Assembly (NCBI GenBank): GCA_016861185.1
Contig: BOKW01000003.1
Coordinates: 577,605-641,604 of the forward strand
DNA length: 64,000 nucleotides
Reading direction: 5' to 3'
From: Betaproteobacteria bacterium
GTDB taxonomy: Bacteria > Pseudomonadota > Gammaproteobacteria > Burkholderiales > Burkholderiaceae_F
The notes below the pieces were generated by a model. The model ran no database searches. It worked only from the letters and a program-made list of their open reading frames with translations, and was not told the origin of the DNA. Shown here piece after piece: positions 33,908-41,461 of the stretch. Numbering within the stretch: position 1 is the first letter of the stretch; every line of letters begins with the position of its first letter. A program made the translations under genes and the position numbers.

Positions 33908-34079
33908 GAATCGCGAATTACGGATTACGGATTGCCGATTGCGCTGCGCTGAACTGCCGTCAGTCCGAGCCGCTCCGCGGGCGGGAAGCTCGGACTGCGC
34001 AAATCGACGTCGCTCGCCGCGCCGGGATCGACGAGCGGGCACCCATCCGCGCGATCCGCAATCCGAGCAGCGCAATCCG
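33908..34079. repeat. imperfect inverted repeats, possible empty copy of the four-helix-bundle element
   Basis: Left part has ATTACGGATTACGGATTGCC-type repeats (33916-33943) and the right part GCGATCCGCAATCC and GCGCAATCCG (34051-34079), inverted to each other and alike to the repeats at 35519 and 35921. Between them is a 10-bp hairpin CAGTCCGAGC/GCTCGGACTG (33961-33970 and 33988-33997) and no gene. It may also serve as the pyk terminator. Confidence 0.5.
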
Positions 34080-34081
34080 AA

Positions 34082-35515
34082 TCAGGCCCCACCCACGCGG
34101 ACGATTTTGAGCGTGTTGGTGCCGCCGGCCTGGCCCATCGGTTCGCCGCAGGTCAGCACGATCAGGTCGCCGCGCTGCACGCGGCCCAGGTCGAGCAACA
34201 GCTTCTCCGCGGCGGCCAGCGCCGCATCGCGCTCCTGGCCGGCGGGAAAGTGCAGTGGCCGCACGTTGCGGTACAGCGCCAGCCGGCGTTGCGTGGCGAC
34301 GCTCGGCGTCAGCGCGTAGATCGGGATATCGATGTCGTGCCGGCTCATCCACAGCGTCGTCGAGCCCGACTCGGTCAGCGCGACGATCGCCGCGCAGCGA
34401 AGGTGGAACGCGGTGAACAGCGCGCCGTACGCGATCGACTGGTCCACGCGCGTGAAGGTCTGGTCGAGGAACTGCGTGTCGAGCACGACCGCTTCCGAGC
34501 GGTCGGCCTCTTCGACGATCGAGGCCATCGTCTCGACCACTTCGACCGGGTACTTGCCGGCGGCCGTTTCCGCCGACAGCATCACCGCATCGGTGCCGTC
34601 GAGCACCGCGTTGGCGACGTCGCTCACCTCGGCACGCGTCGGCACCGGGTTGTGGATCATCGACTCCATCATCTGGGTCGCGGTGATCGCGAGCTTGTTC
34701 GCCTCGCGCGCCATCTTGATCATGCGCTTCTGCAGCGCCGGCACCGCAGCCACGCCGACTTCGACCGCGAGGTCGCCGCGCGCGACCATGATGCCGTCGG
34801 CCGCGGCGAGGATCTCGCGCAGTACCGGGACCGCCTCCGCACGCTCGATCTTGGCGATGACTTGCGGGCGGATGCCGTGCTTCTCGCCGGCGATCGTCGC
34901 GAGCTGCCGCGCCATCTCGACGTCGGTGCGGTTCTTGACGAACGACACCGCGACGAAGTCGGCGCCGCATTCCATCGCCGTTTCGATGTCGCGCACGTCC
35001 TTCGCGGTCAACGCCGGCGCCGACAGCCCGCCGCCCTGCTTGTTGATCCCCTTGTTGTTCGACAGCTCGCCGCCGATGCGGACGATCGTGTGGATCTCCG
35101 AGCCCTCGACGCGCTCCACGTCCAGCACGATAAGCCCGTCGTTCAGCAGCAGCACGTCGCCGGGCCGAACGTCGCGCGGCAGGTCCTTGTAGTCGAGCCC
35201 CGCGCGCTGCGCGTTGCCCAGCTCGCAGCCGGCGTCGAGCACGAAGCGATGCCCGGCCTGCAGCTCGATTTTGCCGCCTTCGAACTTGCCGACGCGGATC
35301 TTCGGCCCCTGCAGGTCGGCCATGATGCCGACCTCGCGCCCGCACGCGCGCGCCGCCTCGCGCACGAGCTTCGCGCGCGCCAGGTGATCCGCCGCCGTGC
35401 CGTGCGAGAAGTTGAACCGCACGACATCCACCCCCGCCGCGAGCATGCGCTCCACCACGAGCGGGTCGCTCGACGCCGGGCCGAGGGTGGCGACGATCTT
35501 CGTGCTTCTAGGCAT
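34082..35515 (-). CDS. pyk: pyruvate kinase
   Basis: 477 aa, type II pyruvate kinase, phosphoenolpyruvate to pyruvate with ATP formation. The N-terminus RSTKIVATLGPASSD, the catalytic KIERAEAV segment and the MVARGDLAVEVG signature are intact. Part of the dispersed glycolysis/Calvin set on this strand. Its start is only a few bases from the inverted-repeat element that separates it from pgk, so its leader now comes from that element. Confidence 0.96.
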   Translation of the reverse strand: MPRSTKIVATLGPASSDPLVVERMLAAGVDVVRFNFSHGTAADHLARAKLVREAARACGREVGIMADLQGPKIRVGKFEGGKIELQAGHRFVLDAGCELGNAQRAGLDYKDLPRDVRPGDVLLLNDGLIVLDVERVEGSEIHTIVRIGGELSNNKGINKQGGGLSAPALTAKDVRDIETAMECGADFVAVSFVKNRTDVEMARQLATIAGEKHGIRPQVIAKIERAEAVPVLREILAAADGIMVARGDLAVEVGVAAVPALQKRMIKMAREANKLAITATQMMESMIHNPVPTRAEVSDVANAVLDGTDAVMLSAETAAGKYPVEVVETMASIVEEADRSEAVVLDTQFLDQTFTRVDQSIAYGALFTAFHLRCAAIVALTESGSTTLWMSRHDIDIPIYALTPSVATQRRLALYRNVRPLHFPAGQERDAALAAAEKLLLDLGRVQRGDLIVLTCGEPMGQAGGTNTLKIVRVGGA

Positions 35516-35518
35516 GTT

Positions 35519-35949
35519 CGGATTGCGGATCGCGGATTGCGGATTGCGCGCCGGGCATCATTTCCCCTTCAACGAAGTCGTCAGCTTGGACAGCATACGG
35601 CCAACCTTGTCGGTTTGCTCGGCCAGTGTGGACAGCGCGTCCGGCGCGACGAATCCCAACCGCCGGGCAAGTTCGATCTGCGGTTCGAGTTCTCGGAGCG
35701 ACCCTGCTGCAATCGAGAGGTGATTCAGGAAGGCAGCCGTCGACTTCCGGCCGTGGCCTTCGGCGATGTTCGACGGGATCGAAAGGGCGGATCGCTGCAT
35801 CTGTGACGCCAGCACGAACCGCTGTTCGATCGGAAACGGCGCGGTCAGCGCGAATACCGACTGCGCGAGCTCCATCGACGCCTGCCACACCGACAACTCG
35901 GTGTACTTCACGCCGTTCTCGCGATCCGCAATCCGCAATCCGCGATCCG
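35519..35949. mobile_element. inverted-repeat element carrying a four-helix-bundle gene, between pgk and pyk
   Basis: Ends are short repeats: left 35519-35550 with CGGATTGCGGATCGCGGATT, right 35921-35949 with the reverse arrangement (GCGATCCGCAATCCGCAATC). They enclose a single four-helix-bundle gene. The element starts 4 bases from the pyk start and ends 2 bases from the pgk stop, filling the gap exactly. Genes of this family are known inside 23S rRNA intervening sequences and in such repeat-flanked units. No transposase is present. Confidence 0.6.
35558..35911 (-). CDS. four-helix-bundle protein (23S rRNA intervening-sequence type)
   Basis: 117 aa helical protein of the S23/IVP family (TIGR02436 type), related to the Avd accessory protein of diversity-generating retroelements. 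Typical stretches: LSVWQASMELA near the start, QMQRSALSIPSNIAEGHGR in the middle, and LRELEPQIELA. Likely a nucleic-acid-binding oligomer; no enzymatic residues. I chose the GTG at 35911 (with GAGAACG upstream); the ATG further out lies inside the flanking repeat. Confidence 0.85.
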   Translation of the reverse strand: MKYTELSVWQASMELAQSVFALTAPFPIEQRFVLASQMQRSALSIPSNIAEGHGRKSTAAFLNHLSIAAGSLRELEPQIELARRLGFVAPDALSTLAEQTDKVGRMLSKLTTSLKGK

Positions 35950-35950
35950 T

Positions 35951-37153
35951 TCAGCCTTTCGCCCGTTGCTGAAGGATCTCGATCGCCGGCAGCACCCTGC
36001 CCTCAAGGAATTCAAGGAACGCGCCGCCGCCGGTCGAGATGTAGCTGACGCGGTCGCCGATGCGGTACTTGGCGATCGCGGCGAGCGTGTCGCCGCCGCC
36101 GGCGATCGAAAAAGCGCCGTTCACGGTGGCCTGCGCGATCGCGAGCGCCATCTGCCGGGTGCCTTCGCCGAACTGATCGAACTCGAACACGCCGATCGGG
36201 CCGTTCCAGATGATCGTGCCCGCGCTGTTGATCCCGTGCACGAGTCCGAGCGCGGTCTGCGGGCCGACGTCGAGGATCATCTCGTCGGGCTGCACCGCGT
36301 CGGCGCGGCGGATCGTCGCGGCGGCCGTGGCCGAAAACTCCTTGGCGACGACCACGTCGATCGGCAGCGGCAGCGTGCCGCCCTTCTCGGCGAGCGTGGC
36401 GAGCACCTTCTTGCACTCCGGCACCAGATCCGGTTCGCACAGCGACTTGCCGACCTTGAAGCCTTCGGCGAGCAGAAAGGTGTTGGCGATGCCGCCGCCG
36501 ACGATCAAATGATCGACCTTCTGCGCGAGGTTGTTCAGGATCGTGAGCTTGGTCGACACCTTGCTGCCGGCCACGATCGCCAGCAGCGGGCGCTTGGGGT
36601 TGCCGAGCGCCTTGCCGAGCGCTTCGATCTCGGCCGCCATCAGCGGGCCCGCGCAGGCGATCGGCGCGAACTTCGCGATGCCGTGCGTCGTCGCCTCGGC
36701 GCGGTGCGCGGTCCCGAACGCGTCGTTGACGTAGACGTCGCACAGCTTCGCCATCTTCTGCGCCAGCTCGTCGCTGTTCTTCTTCTCGCCCTTGTTGACG
36801 CGGCAGTTCTCCAGCAGCACGACTTCGCCCGGCGCCACCTGCACGCCGTCGACCCAGTTCTGCTTCAGCGGCACCGGACGGCCAAGCAGTTCAGCGAGCC
36901 GCTTGGCCACCGGCGCCAGCGAATCCTCGGGCTTGAACTCGCCTTCGGTCGGCCGCCCCAGGTGCGAGGTCACCATCACCGCGGCGCCGGCGTCCAGCGC
37001 GAGCCTGATCGCGGGGACAGAGGCGCGGATGCGCGTGTCCTCGGTGATGTTGCCCGCGTCGTCCTGCGGCACGTTCAGATCCGAGCGGATGAAGACGCGT
37101 TTGCCGCGCAACTTGCCGTCGCGGGCCAGAGCTTCGAGCGTGAGCACGTTCAT
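35951..37153 (-). CDS. pgk: phosphoglycerate kinase
   Basis: 400 aa, 1,3-bisphosphoglycerate and ADP to 3-phosphoglycerate and [43 protein letters not shown] and the C-terminal GGGDTLAAI motifs are intact. The start ATG at 37153 has little ribosome-site signal. It is divergent from the rhombosortase gene with ~120 bases between. Confidence 0.96.
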   Translation of the reverse strand: MNVLTLEALARDGKLRGKRVFIRSDLNVPQDDAGNITEDTRIRASVPAIRLALDAGAAVMVTSHLGRPTEGEFKPEDSLAPVAKRLAELLGRPVPLKQNWVDGVQVAPGEVVLLENCRVNKGEKKNSDELAQKMAKLCDVYVNDAFGTAHRAEATTHGIAKFAPIACAGPLMAAEIEALGKALGNPKRPLLAIVAGSKVSTKLTILNNLAQKVDHLIVGGGIANTFLLAEGFKVGKSLCEPDLVPECKKVLATLAEKGGTLPLPIDVVVAKEFSATAAATIRRADAVQPDEMILDVGPQTALGLVHGINSAGTIIWNGPIGVFEFDQFGEGTRQMALAIAQATVNGAFSIAGGGDTLAAIAKYRIGDRVSYISTGGGAFLEFLEGRVLPAIEILQQRAKG

Positions 37154-37273
37154 GGGAGTTGCCGGGAAGAGTGGGAAAGCGGAAAGCGGCGCGCGCCGCG
37201 CGCGACGAAGGGCGAGGGTCATGCCTCGGCGCCGAGAGCTGCGGCATTATACGAACGCACCTTCGACGCCATC

Positions 37274-37909
37274 GTGATCCGGCTCACCCTCGCCCGCACC
37301 GAATGGGCCGCGCTCGTCGGCGCGGCGCTGATCGTTCTGCTGCAGCAGCTCGATGCCGCCGGCGCCGCGCTCGAATACCGCCGCGCGCTGCTCGCGGCCG
37401 AGCCGTGGCGCTTCGTCACCGCGCATCTCGTGCACGTCAACTGGGAGCACGCGCTGATCAACGCAGCCGCGTGGTGGCTGGTCGCGCGGCTGTTCGGTCC
37501 CGACCTCGACCTGCGCCGCCAACTGATCGCGCTTCTCGCCGGCGCGATCGCGATCGGCGCGGGACTCGCGGCGCTGCATCCGACGATCCTGTGGTACCGC
37601 GGCTTCTCGGGCGTGTTGCACGCGCTGTACTTCGCCGGCGCGACGTGCTGGCTCGCGAACGCGCTGGCGCGACCCGACACGCGCACGCTGCGCGGACTGT
37701 GGCTGCCGCTCGCGCTCGCGCTCGGCGGCTGGATCAAGGTCGTACTGGAGCAGCCGTCCGGAAGCGCCACGCCCTACGCCGACTGGCTCGGCGCGACGAC
37801 CGTGCCGCAGGCGCATCTGCTCGGCGCGCTCGCGGGCACGTTGCTGGGATTCGCCTTCGCCTGGCGCGACGCCAAGAAAAACGCCGCGACGGTGCGCGGC
37901 GTTTCGTAG
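37274..37909 (+). CDS. rhombosortase
   Basis: Intramembrane rhomboid-type protease (211 aa, six or so membrane helices) that processes proteins ending in a GlyGly-CTERM signal. Catalytic Ser112 lies in GFSGVLHALYF and His181 in QAHLLGALAG; HLVHVNWEHALINAAAWW is the family signature loop. The start is taken as the GTG at 37274, since the long upstream frame is antisense to pgk. Its neighbour on the opposite strand is a GlyGly-CTERM protease, a dedicated pair. Confidence 0.88.
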   Translation: MIRLTLARTEWAALVGAALIVLLQQLDAAGAALEYRRALLAAEPWRFVTAHLVHVNWEHALINAAAWWLVARLFGPDLDLRRQLIALLAGAIAIGAGLAALHPTILWYRGFSGVLHALYFAGATCWLANALARPDTRTLRGLWLPLALALGGWIKVVLEQPSGSATPYADWLGATTVPQAHLLGALAGTLLGFAFAWRDAKKNAATVRGVS

Positions 37910-37921
37910 GCGACAGCGCGT

Positions 37922-39679
37922 TCAGGAGCGGCTGCGGATGCGCGCGGCGAGCCCGAACGCGGCGAGCAGCAGCAGTTGCCACAGCGGGAGTGCGCCGCCA
38001 CCACCGCCGCCGCCGCTGGGCGGCGGGGGGACCGCTGCGCTCATAGCTGCAGCAGCGTCGAGCAAACCGGCGCCGCACAGGCCTTCACCCGGTTGTCCCG
38101 GACTGCAGTAGCCGCCCGTCGGATGGGGACGCGCGGTCGAAGTGATGAAGGCACGGAGCTGCGCGGGAGTGGCACTTGGAACGGCGGACTTGAGTAGCGC
38201 GGCCACGCCGGCGACGTGTGCGGTGGCGGAACTCGTGCCGGTGAAGCCGCCGATGGCGGGACCCGAGAGGTTGGGCGGAGTGGAGTCCGGGTTCGTACTG
38301 TCCTGCGTAGTAACGCCAAAGAGGACTGACGACCACGTGTAATAGCCGACATCCAAGTCCGCGATCGGGCTGGTGAGGACAAAGGGGGTTCCACCGCCCG
38401 GCGAACTAACTGCGATTTCCGGGCCGACATTGGCATAGGTGGCGTTGTCACCGTTAATCGTGTGCGCCGTGACCGCAAGCACGCCGCTGCAGTTAGCTGG
38501 TTGGCTCGCTCCCACGATGCCGACGCCGTTGATTCCGTTGCCTGACGCAGCAATGGGGAGCGCTCCTGCTGCGGTCACGTCGTTCACGGCATCCTGATAT
38601 GCGCGAGAACACGCACCCCCTTCCCCGCCCAGACTCAGATTGATGATCTGCGCCGGAGTGCCGTTTACGACCAATCCACCGCCCGCACCCTGGACTGGAA
38701 TTCCGACGGCAAACCGCATCGCGTCGATCACGTCCGACGATTGTCCTCCGCACTTGCCGAGCGCACGCAGCGGCAGGATGCGCGCATCGGGTGCTATGCC
38801 CGCAGTCGACGTGCCCGGCGGCGGCGGATTCCCAACACCGTTGTTCCACACGCCGACGATCGTTCCAGCCATATGCGTTCCGTGCCACGAACTGTCCGTA
38901 TCGCCAGCGACACCGTCGTCACAGAAGTTCGGATAGTTCGCTTTGTCCTGTGCCGTCACCCAGTCGCCGACATCCTCCGGATCGGCATCGCGGCCGTTGT
39001 TGTCTCCTGCCACAAAATTCAGTGGCACACCATCGGCTATCCCCACATTTGACGAAATGAAGTCGTACCCCTGCAGCAGCTTCCCGGCAAGCTCAGGGTG
39101 CATCGACACGACACCCGTATCGATCACCGCCACGACCACCGTAGAAGCGCCGCGCGTCACCGCCCAAGCGCCTTCGAGATTCGCGCCGCCGGTGGCCGGC
39201 ACTGTCTTGTTGTCCGCCGTAAACGTGCGCGTCGGCGGGTAGTAGTGCCAGAGCCGCGTCGTGTAGCTCGCGTCCTGCGGGACCTGATACGCGCGCACCG
39301 GCAGATCGGGCGACGCGTATTCGACGTTTGGATCGTTGGCGAGCCGCGCCGCGACCGCGTTCGCCTCCGTCAGCGTCATCGCCCGCTCGAGCCTCAGCAC
39401 CGACGCGTTGCCCGACATCGGCCGGAACGCGCTCATGCGCACGCCCGCACTCGCCGACAGCGCGGCGACGCGTTCGGCGCCGAGCGGCTCCACCAGTTCG
39501 ATCGCCTTCGGGTTGCGCAGCTTGACGATCATCTGGCGGATCATCGGCTCGCGCAGTTCGGACGCGGGCTTCTTCTTCGCGACGGCGACGGTGGCGTGGC
39601 CGACCGACGCGGGCCAGGCCGCGACGAGCGCGGCGGCGAACGCGGCACCGGCGAATGCGAGCTTCGGGGCTGGTTTCAC
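37922..39679 (-). CDS. subtilisin-like (S8) protease with GlyGly-CTERM tail
   Basis: 585 aa. Signal peptide, propeptide at about residues 48-130, then an S8 domain with Asp187 (AVIDTGV), His266 (WHGTHMAG) and Ser483 (GTSSATAHVAG). The C-terminus is a glycine run (556-562), a 17-residue membrane helix and a basic tail (RIRSRS), i.e. a GlyGly-CTERM sorting signal for rhombosortase. GTG at 39679 has AGGAGAG upstream. Expected to be exported, anchored and then clipped at the cell surface. It converges on the rhombosortase gene, with 12 bases between the two stops. Confidence 0.92.
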   Translation of the reverse strand: MKPAPKLAFAGAAFAAALVAAWPASVGHATVAVAKKKPASELREPMIRQMIVKLRNPKAIELVEPLGAERVAALSASAGVRMSAFRPMSGNASVLRLERAMTLTEANAVAARLANDPNVEYASPDLPVRAYQVPQDASYTTRLWHYYPPTRTFTADNKTVPATGGANLEGAWAVTRGASTVVVAVIDTGVVSMHPELAGKLLQGYDFISSNVGIADGVPLNFVAGDNNGRDADPEDVGDWVTAQDKANYPNFCDDGVAGDTDSSWHGTHMAGTIVGVWNNGVGNPPPPGTSTAGIAPDARILPLRALGKCGGQSSDVIDAMRFAVGIPVQGAGGGLVVNGTPAQIINLSLGGEGGACSRAYQDAVNDVTAAGALPIAASGNGINGVGIVGASQPANCSGVLAVTAHTINGDNATYANVGPEIAVSSPGGGTPFVLTSPIADLDVGYYTWSSVLFGVTTQDSTNPDSTPPNLSGPAIGGFTGTSSATAHVAGVAALLKSAVPSATPAQLRAFITSTARPHPTGGYCSPGQPGEGLCGAGLLDAAAAMSAAVPPPPSGGGGGGGALPLWQLLLLAAFGLAARIRSRS

Positions 39680-39713
39680 GGGGCTCTCCTGCTGCGGACG
39701 TGGCGTGCGCCGC

Positions 39714-40067
39714 TCACTTGATCCTGACCGGCGCATCGAGGTCGACGTACTCGAAGTCGCCCGACGCTCGCAGCCGCTCGACGAGCGCCGGCACCTGCTC
39801 GCGCGCGGCGGGCGGCGTCAGGTAGACGACGTGCGCGCCGCCGGACATCGGTCGCGCGTAGCGGGCCATCGCGGGCTGCGGAAGGTGGCGCCGAACGACC
39901 CGCATCAGCGCGTCGGCATCGCTCGCCGGCGTACGCGGCTTGATCATCAGCGCAGCGATCGGCGGCGCGGCTGGCGCCGCGGGAGAACCGGCGCAAGCGT
40001 TCAACGCCGGAAGGCCCAGCAGAATCCCGGGCGTCAGGCGCAATACCTGTCTTCTCGGCAGCGGCAT
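39714..40067 (-). CDS. free-standing S8-propeptide-like lipoprotein, putative protease inhibitor/chaperone
   Basis: 117 aa, 34 bases upstream of the S8 protease gene on the same strand. The N-terminus has a twin-arginine-like RRQVLRL and a lipobox-like L-N-A-C (Cys25). Residues ~40-117 parallel the protease propeptide: RPMSG at 72-76 against 86-90 in the protease, and FEYVDLDAPVR at 105-115 against VEYASPDLPVR at 119-129, with identical spacing. Propeptides of this fold (I9) fold and inhibit their protease, so this is probably a stand-alone inhibitor or folding helper. Function is inferred. Confidence 0.75.
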   Translation of the reverse strand: MPLPRRQVLRLTPGILLGLPALNACAGSPAAPAAPPIAALMIKPRTPASDADALMRVVRRHLPQPAMARYARPMSGGAHVVYLTPPAAREQVPALVERLRASGDFEYVDLDAPVRIK

Positions 40068-40243
40068 CGTTGTGGCGCGTCGGACGCGCTCGATTCGTGA
40101 CGGCGAGCTTACGCGATGGCGGATCGCGCGACCCGTCGGACGAACGATCTAGCCGCCGGGCGTGCGGTCATCGCTTCGGGTATCACGCGCGAGTCCATGC
40201 CGGGTTGACCGGCGGCGGGGACTGCAACGATTGGAAACAAAAC

Positions 40244-40262
40244 GGGCCGGCGGTGCCGGCCC
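40244..40262 (-). terminator. rho-independent terminator downstream of gap
   Basis: Arms GGGCCGGC and GCCGGCCC with a three-base loop; on the minus strand the stem is followed by GTTTTGTTTCC. It is about 190 bases beyond the gap stop because the gap fragment and hairpin segment lie between. Confidence 0.8.
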
Positions 40263-40291
40263 GGGGGCATTCGGATCCTGCGCCAGAGGCT

Positions 40292-40355
40292 CTACTTCGC
40301 GTTCATCAGCGCAACCGTGGTGTCCAGCATCCGGTTGCTAAAGCCCTCACTCATT
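40292..40355 (-). pseudogene. 3' remnant of a second glyceraldehyde-3-phosphate dehydrogenase gene
   Basis: Translates to [17 protein letters not shown] followed by a TAG stop, against [17 protein letters not shown] at the end of the intact gap. DNA match is about 42 of 51 bases, with most changes silent, so it is an old or foreign paralogue rather than a fresh copy. The similarity stops abruptly just before the Trp-Gly codons. Confidence 0.8.
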
Positions 40356-40450
40356 GTGTCTTCGGCCGGACGGCGGGCGCCGTCCTTAACTTCGGCTGCG
40401 CCGAAGTTAGCCTACGACGCAACGAATGGGGCACGGCTTCGATCAGACCG

Positions 40451-41461
40451 TCACTTCGCTGCCATCAGCGCGACGGTCGTGTCCAGCATGCGGTTGGAGA
40501 AGCCCCATTCGTTGTCATACCAGCTCGAGACTTTGACGAGGCGGCCGGAGACCTTGGTCAGGGTGGCGTCGAAGATGCTCGAGCGGGGGTCGTGGTTGAA
40601 GTCGCTGGAGACGAGCGGGTCGGCGTTGTAGCCGAGGATGCCCTTCAGCTCGCCTTCGGACGCGGCCTTCATGATGCCGTTGACCTCGTCGACGGTAGTG
40701 TCGCGCGCGGCGATGAACGAGAGGTCGACGATCGACACGTTGATCGTCGGCACGCGGATCGCGAAGCCGTCGAGCTTGCCGTTCAGTTCCGGCATCACGA
40801 GCCCGACCGCCGCGGCCGCGCCGGTCTTGGTCGGGATCATGTTGTGGCCGGCGGCGCGCGCGCGGCGCAGGTCCTCGTGATACACGTCGGTCAGCACCTG
40901 GTCGTTGGTGAACGCGTGCACCGTCGTCATCAGGCCGGTGACGACGCCGAGCTTTTCGTGCAGCGGCTTGACGAGCGGCGCGAGGCAGTTGGTCGTGCAC
41001 GACGCGTTGGAGATCACGGTGAACGAGCTTTTCAGCATGCCGTGATTGACGCCGTAGACGATCGTCGCGTCGACGTCCTTGCCGCCCGGCGCGGAGATGA
41101 TCACCTTCTTCGCGCCGCCCTTCAGGTGCGCACTCGCCTTCTCCTTGGTCGTGAAGAAGCCCGTGCACTCGAGCACGACGTCCACGCCGAGCGACGCCCA
41201 CGGCAGCTCGGCCGGATTGCGGTTGGCGAGCACCTTGATGCGGTCGCCGTTGACGACCATCGCGTCGCCGTCGACCGCGACCGTGCCCGGGAACGAGCCG
41301 TGCGCGGTGTCGTACTTCGTCAGGTGCGCGTTGGTCTTCGGATCGCCGAGGTCGTTGATCGCGACGATCTGGATGTCGTGCTTCTTGCCGCCCTCGTAGT
41401 GCGCGCGCAGGACGTTGCGGCCGATGCGGCCGTAGCCGTTGATGGCAACCTTGATGGTCAT
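40451..41461 (-). CDS. gap: glyceraldehyde-3-phosphate dehydrogenase, type I
   Basis: 336 aa, NAD-linked oxidation of glyceraldehyde 3-phosphate. [14 protein letters not shown] at the start, active Cys in [12 protein letters not shown] and the HAFTNDQ segment are intact. The ATG overlaps the transketolase stop in an ATGA junction and has GGGAGA upstream, so it is translated with tkt. In relatives pgk and pyk follow at once; here they lie ~3 kb downstream past protease genes. Confidence 0.97.
   Translation of the reverse strand: MTIKVAINGYGRIGRNVLRAHYEGGKKHDIQIVAINDLGDPKTNAHLTKYDTAHGSFPGTVAVDGDAMVVNGDRIKVLANRNPAELPWASLGVDVVLECTGFFTTKEKASAHLKGGAKKVIISAPGGKDVDATIVYGVNHGMLKSSFTVISNASCTTNCLAPLVKPLHEKLGVVTGLMTTVHAFTNDQVLTDVYHEDLRRARAAGHNMIPTKTGAAAAVGLVMPELNGKLDGFAIRVPTINVSIVDLSFIAARDTTVDEVNGIMKAASEGELKGILGYNADPLVSSDFNHDPRSSIFDATLTKVSGRLVKVSSWYDNEWGFSNRMLDTTVALMAAK

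Larger units (their letters stand above)
40068..40450. other. 383-base gap downstream of gap: terminator, gap fragment, hairpins
   Basis: From left to right: ~170 bases with nothing recognised, a strong terminator for the minus strand (40244-40262), a short remnant of a gap gene (40292-40355), and a segment with two perfect hairpins, GACGGC/GCCGTC near 40369-40384 and TAACTTCGGC-tgc-GCCGAAGTTA at 40387-40409. The true gap stop follows at 40451. Confidence 0.6.

Noticed and set aside
40292..40355. Second working gap gene
   Set aside because: Only the last 17 codons are present; the rest of the gene is missing.
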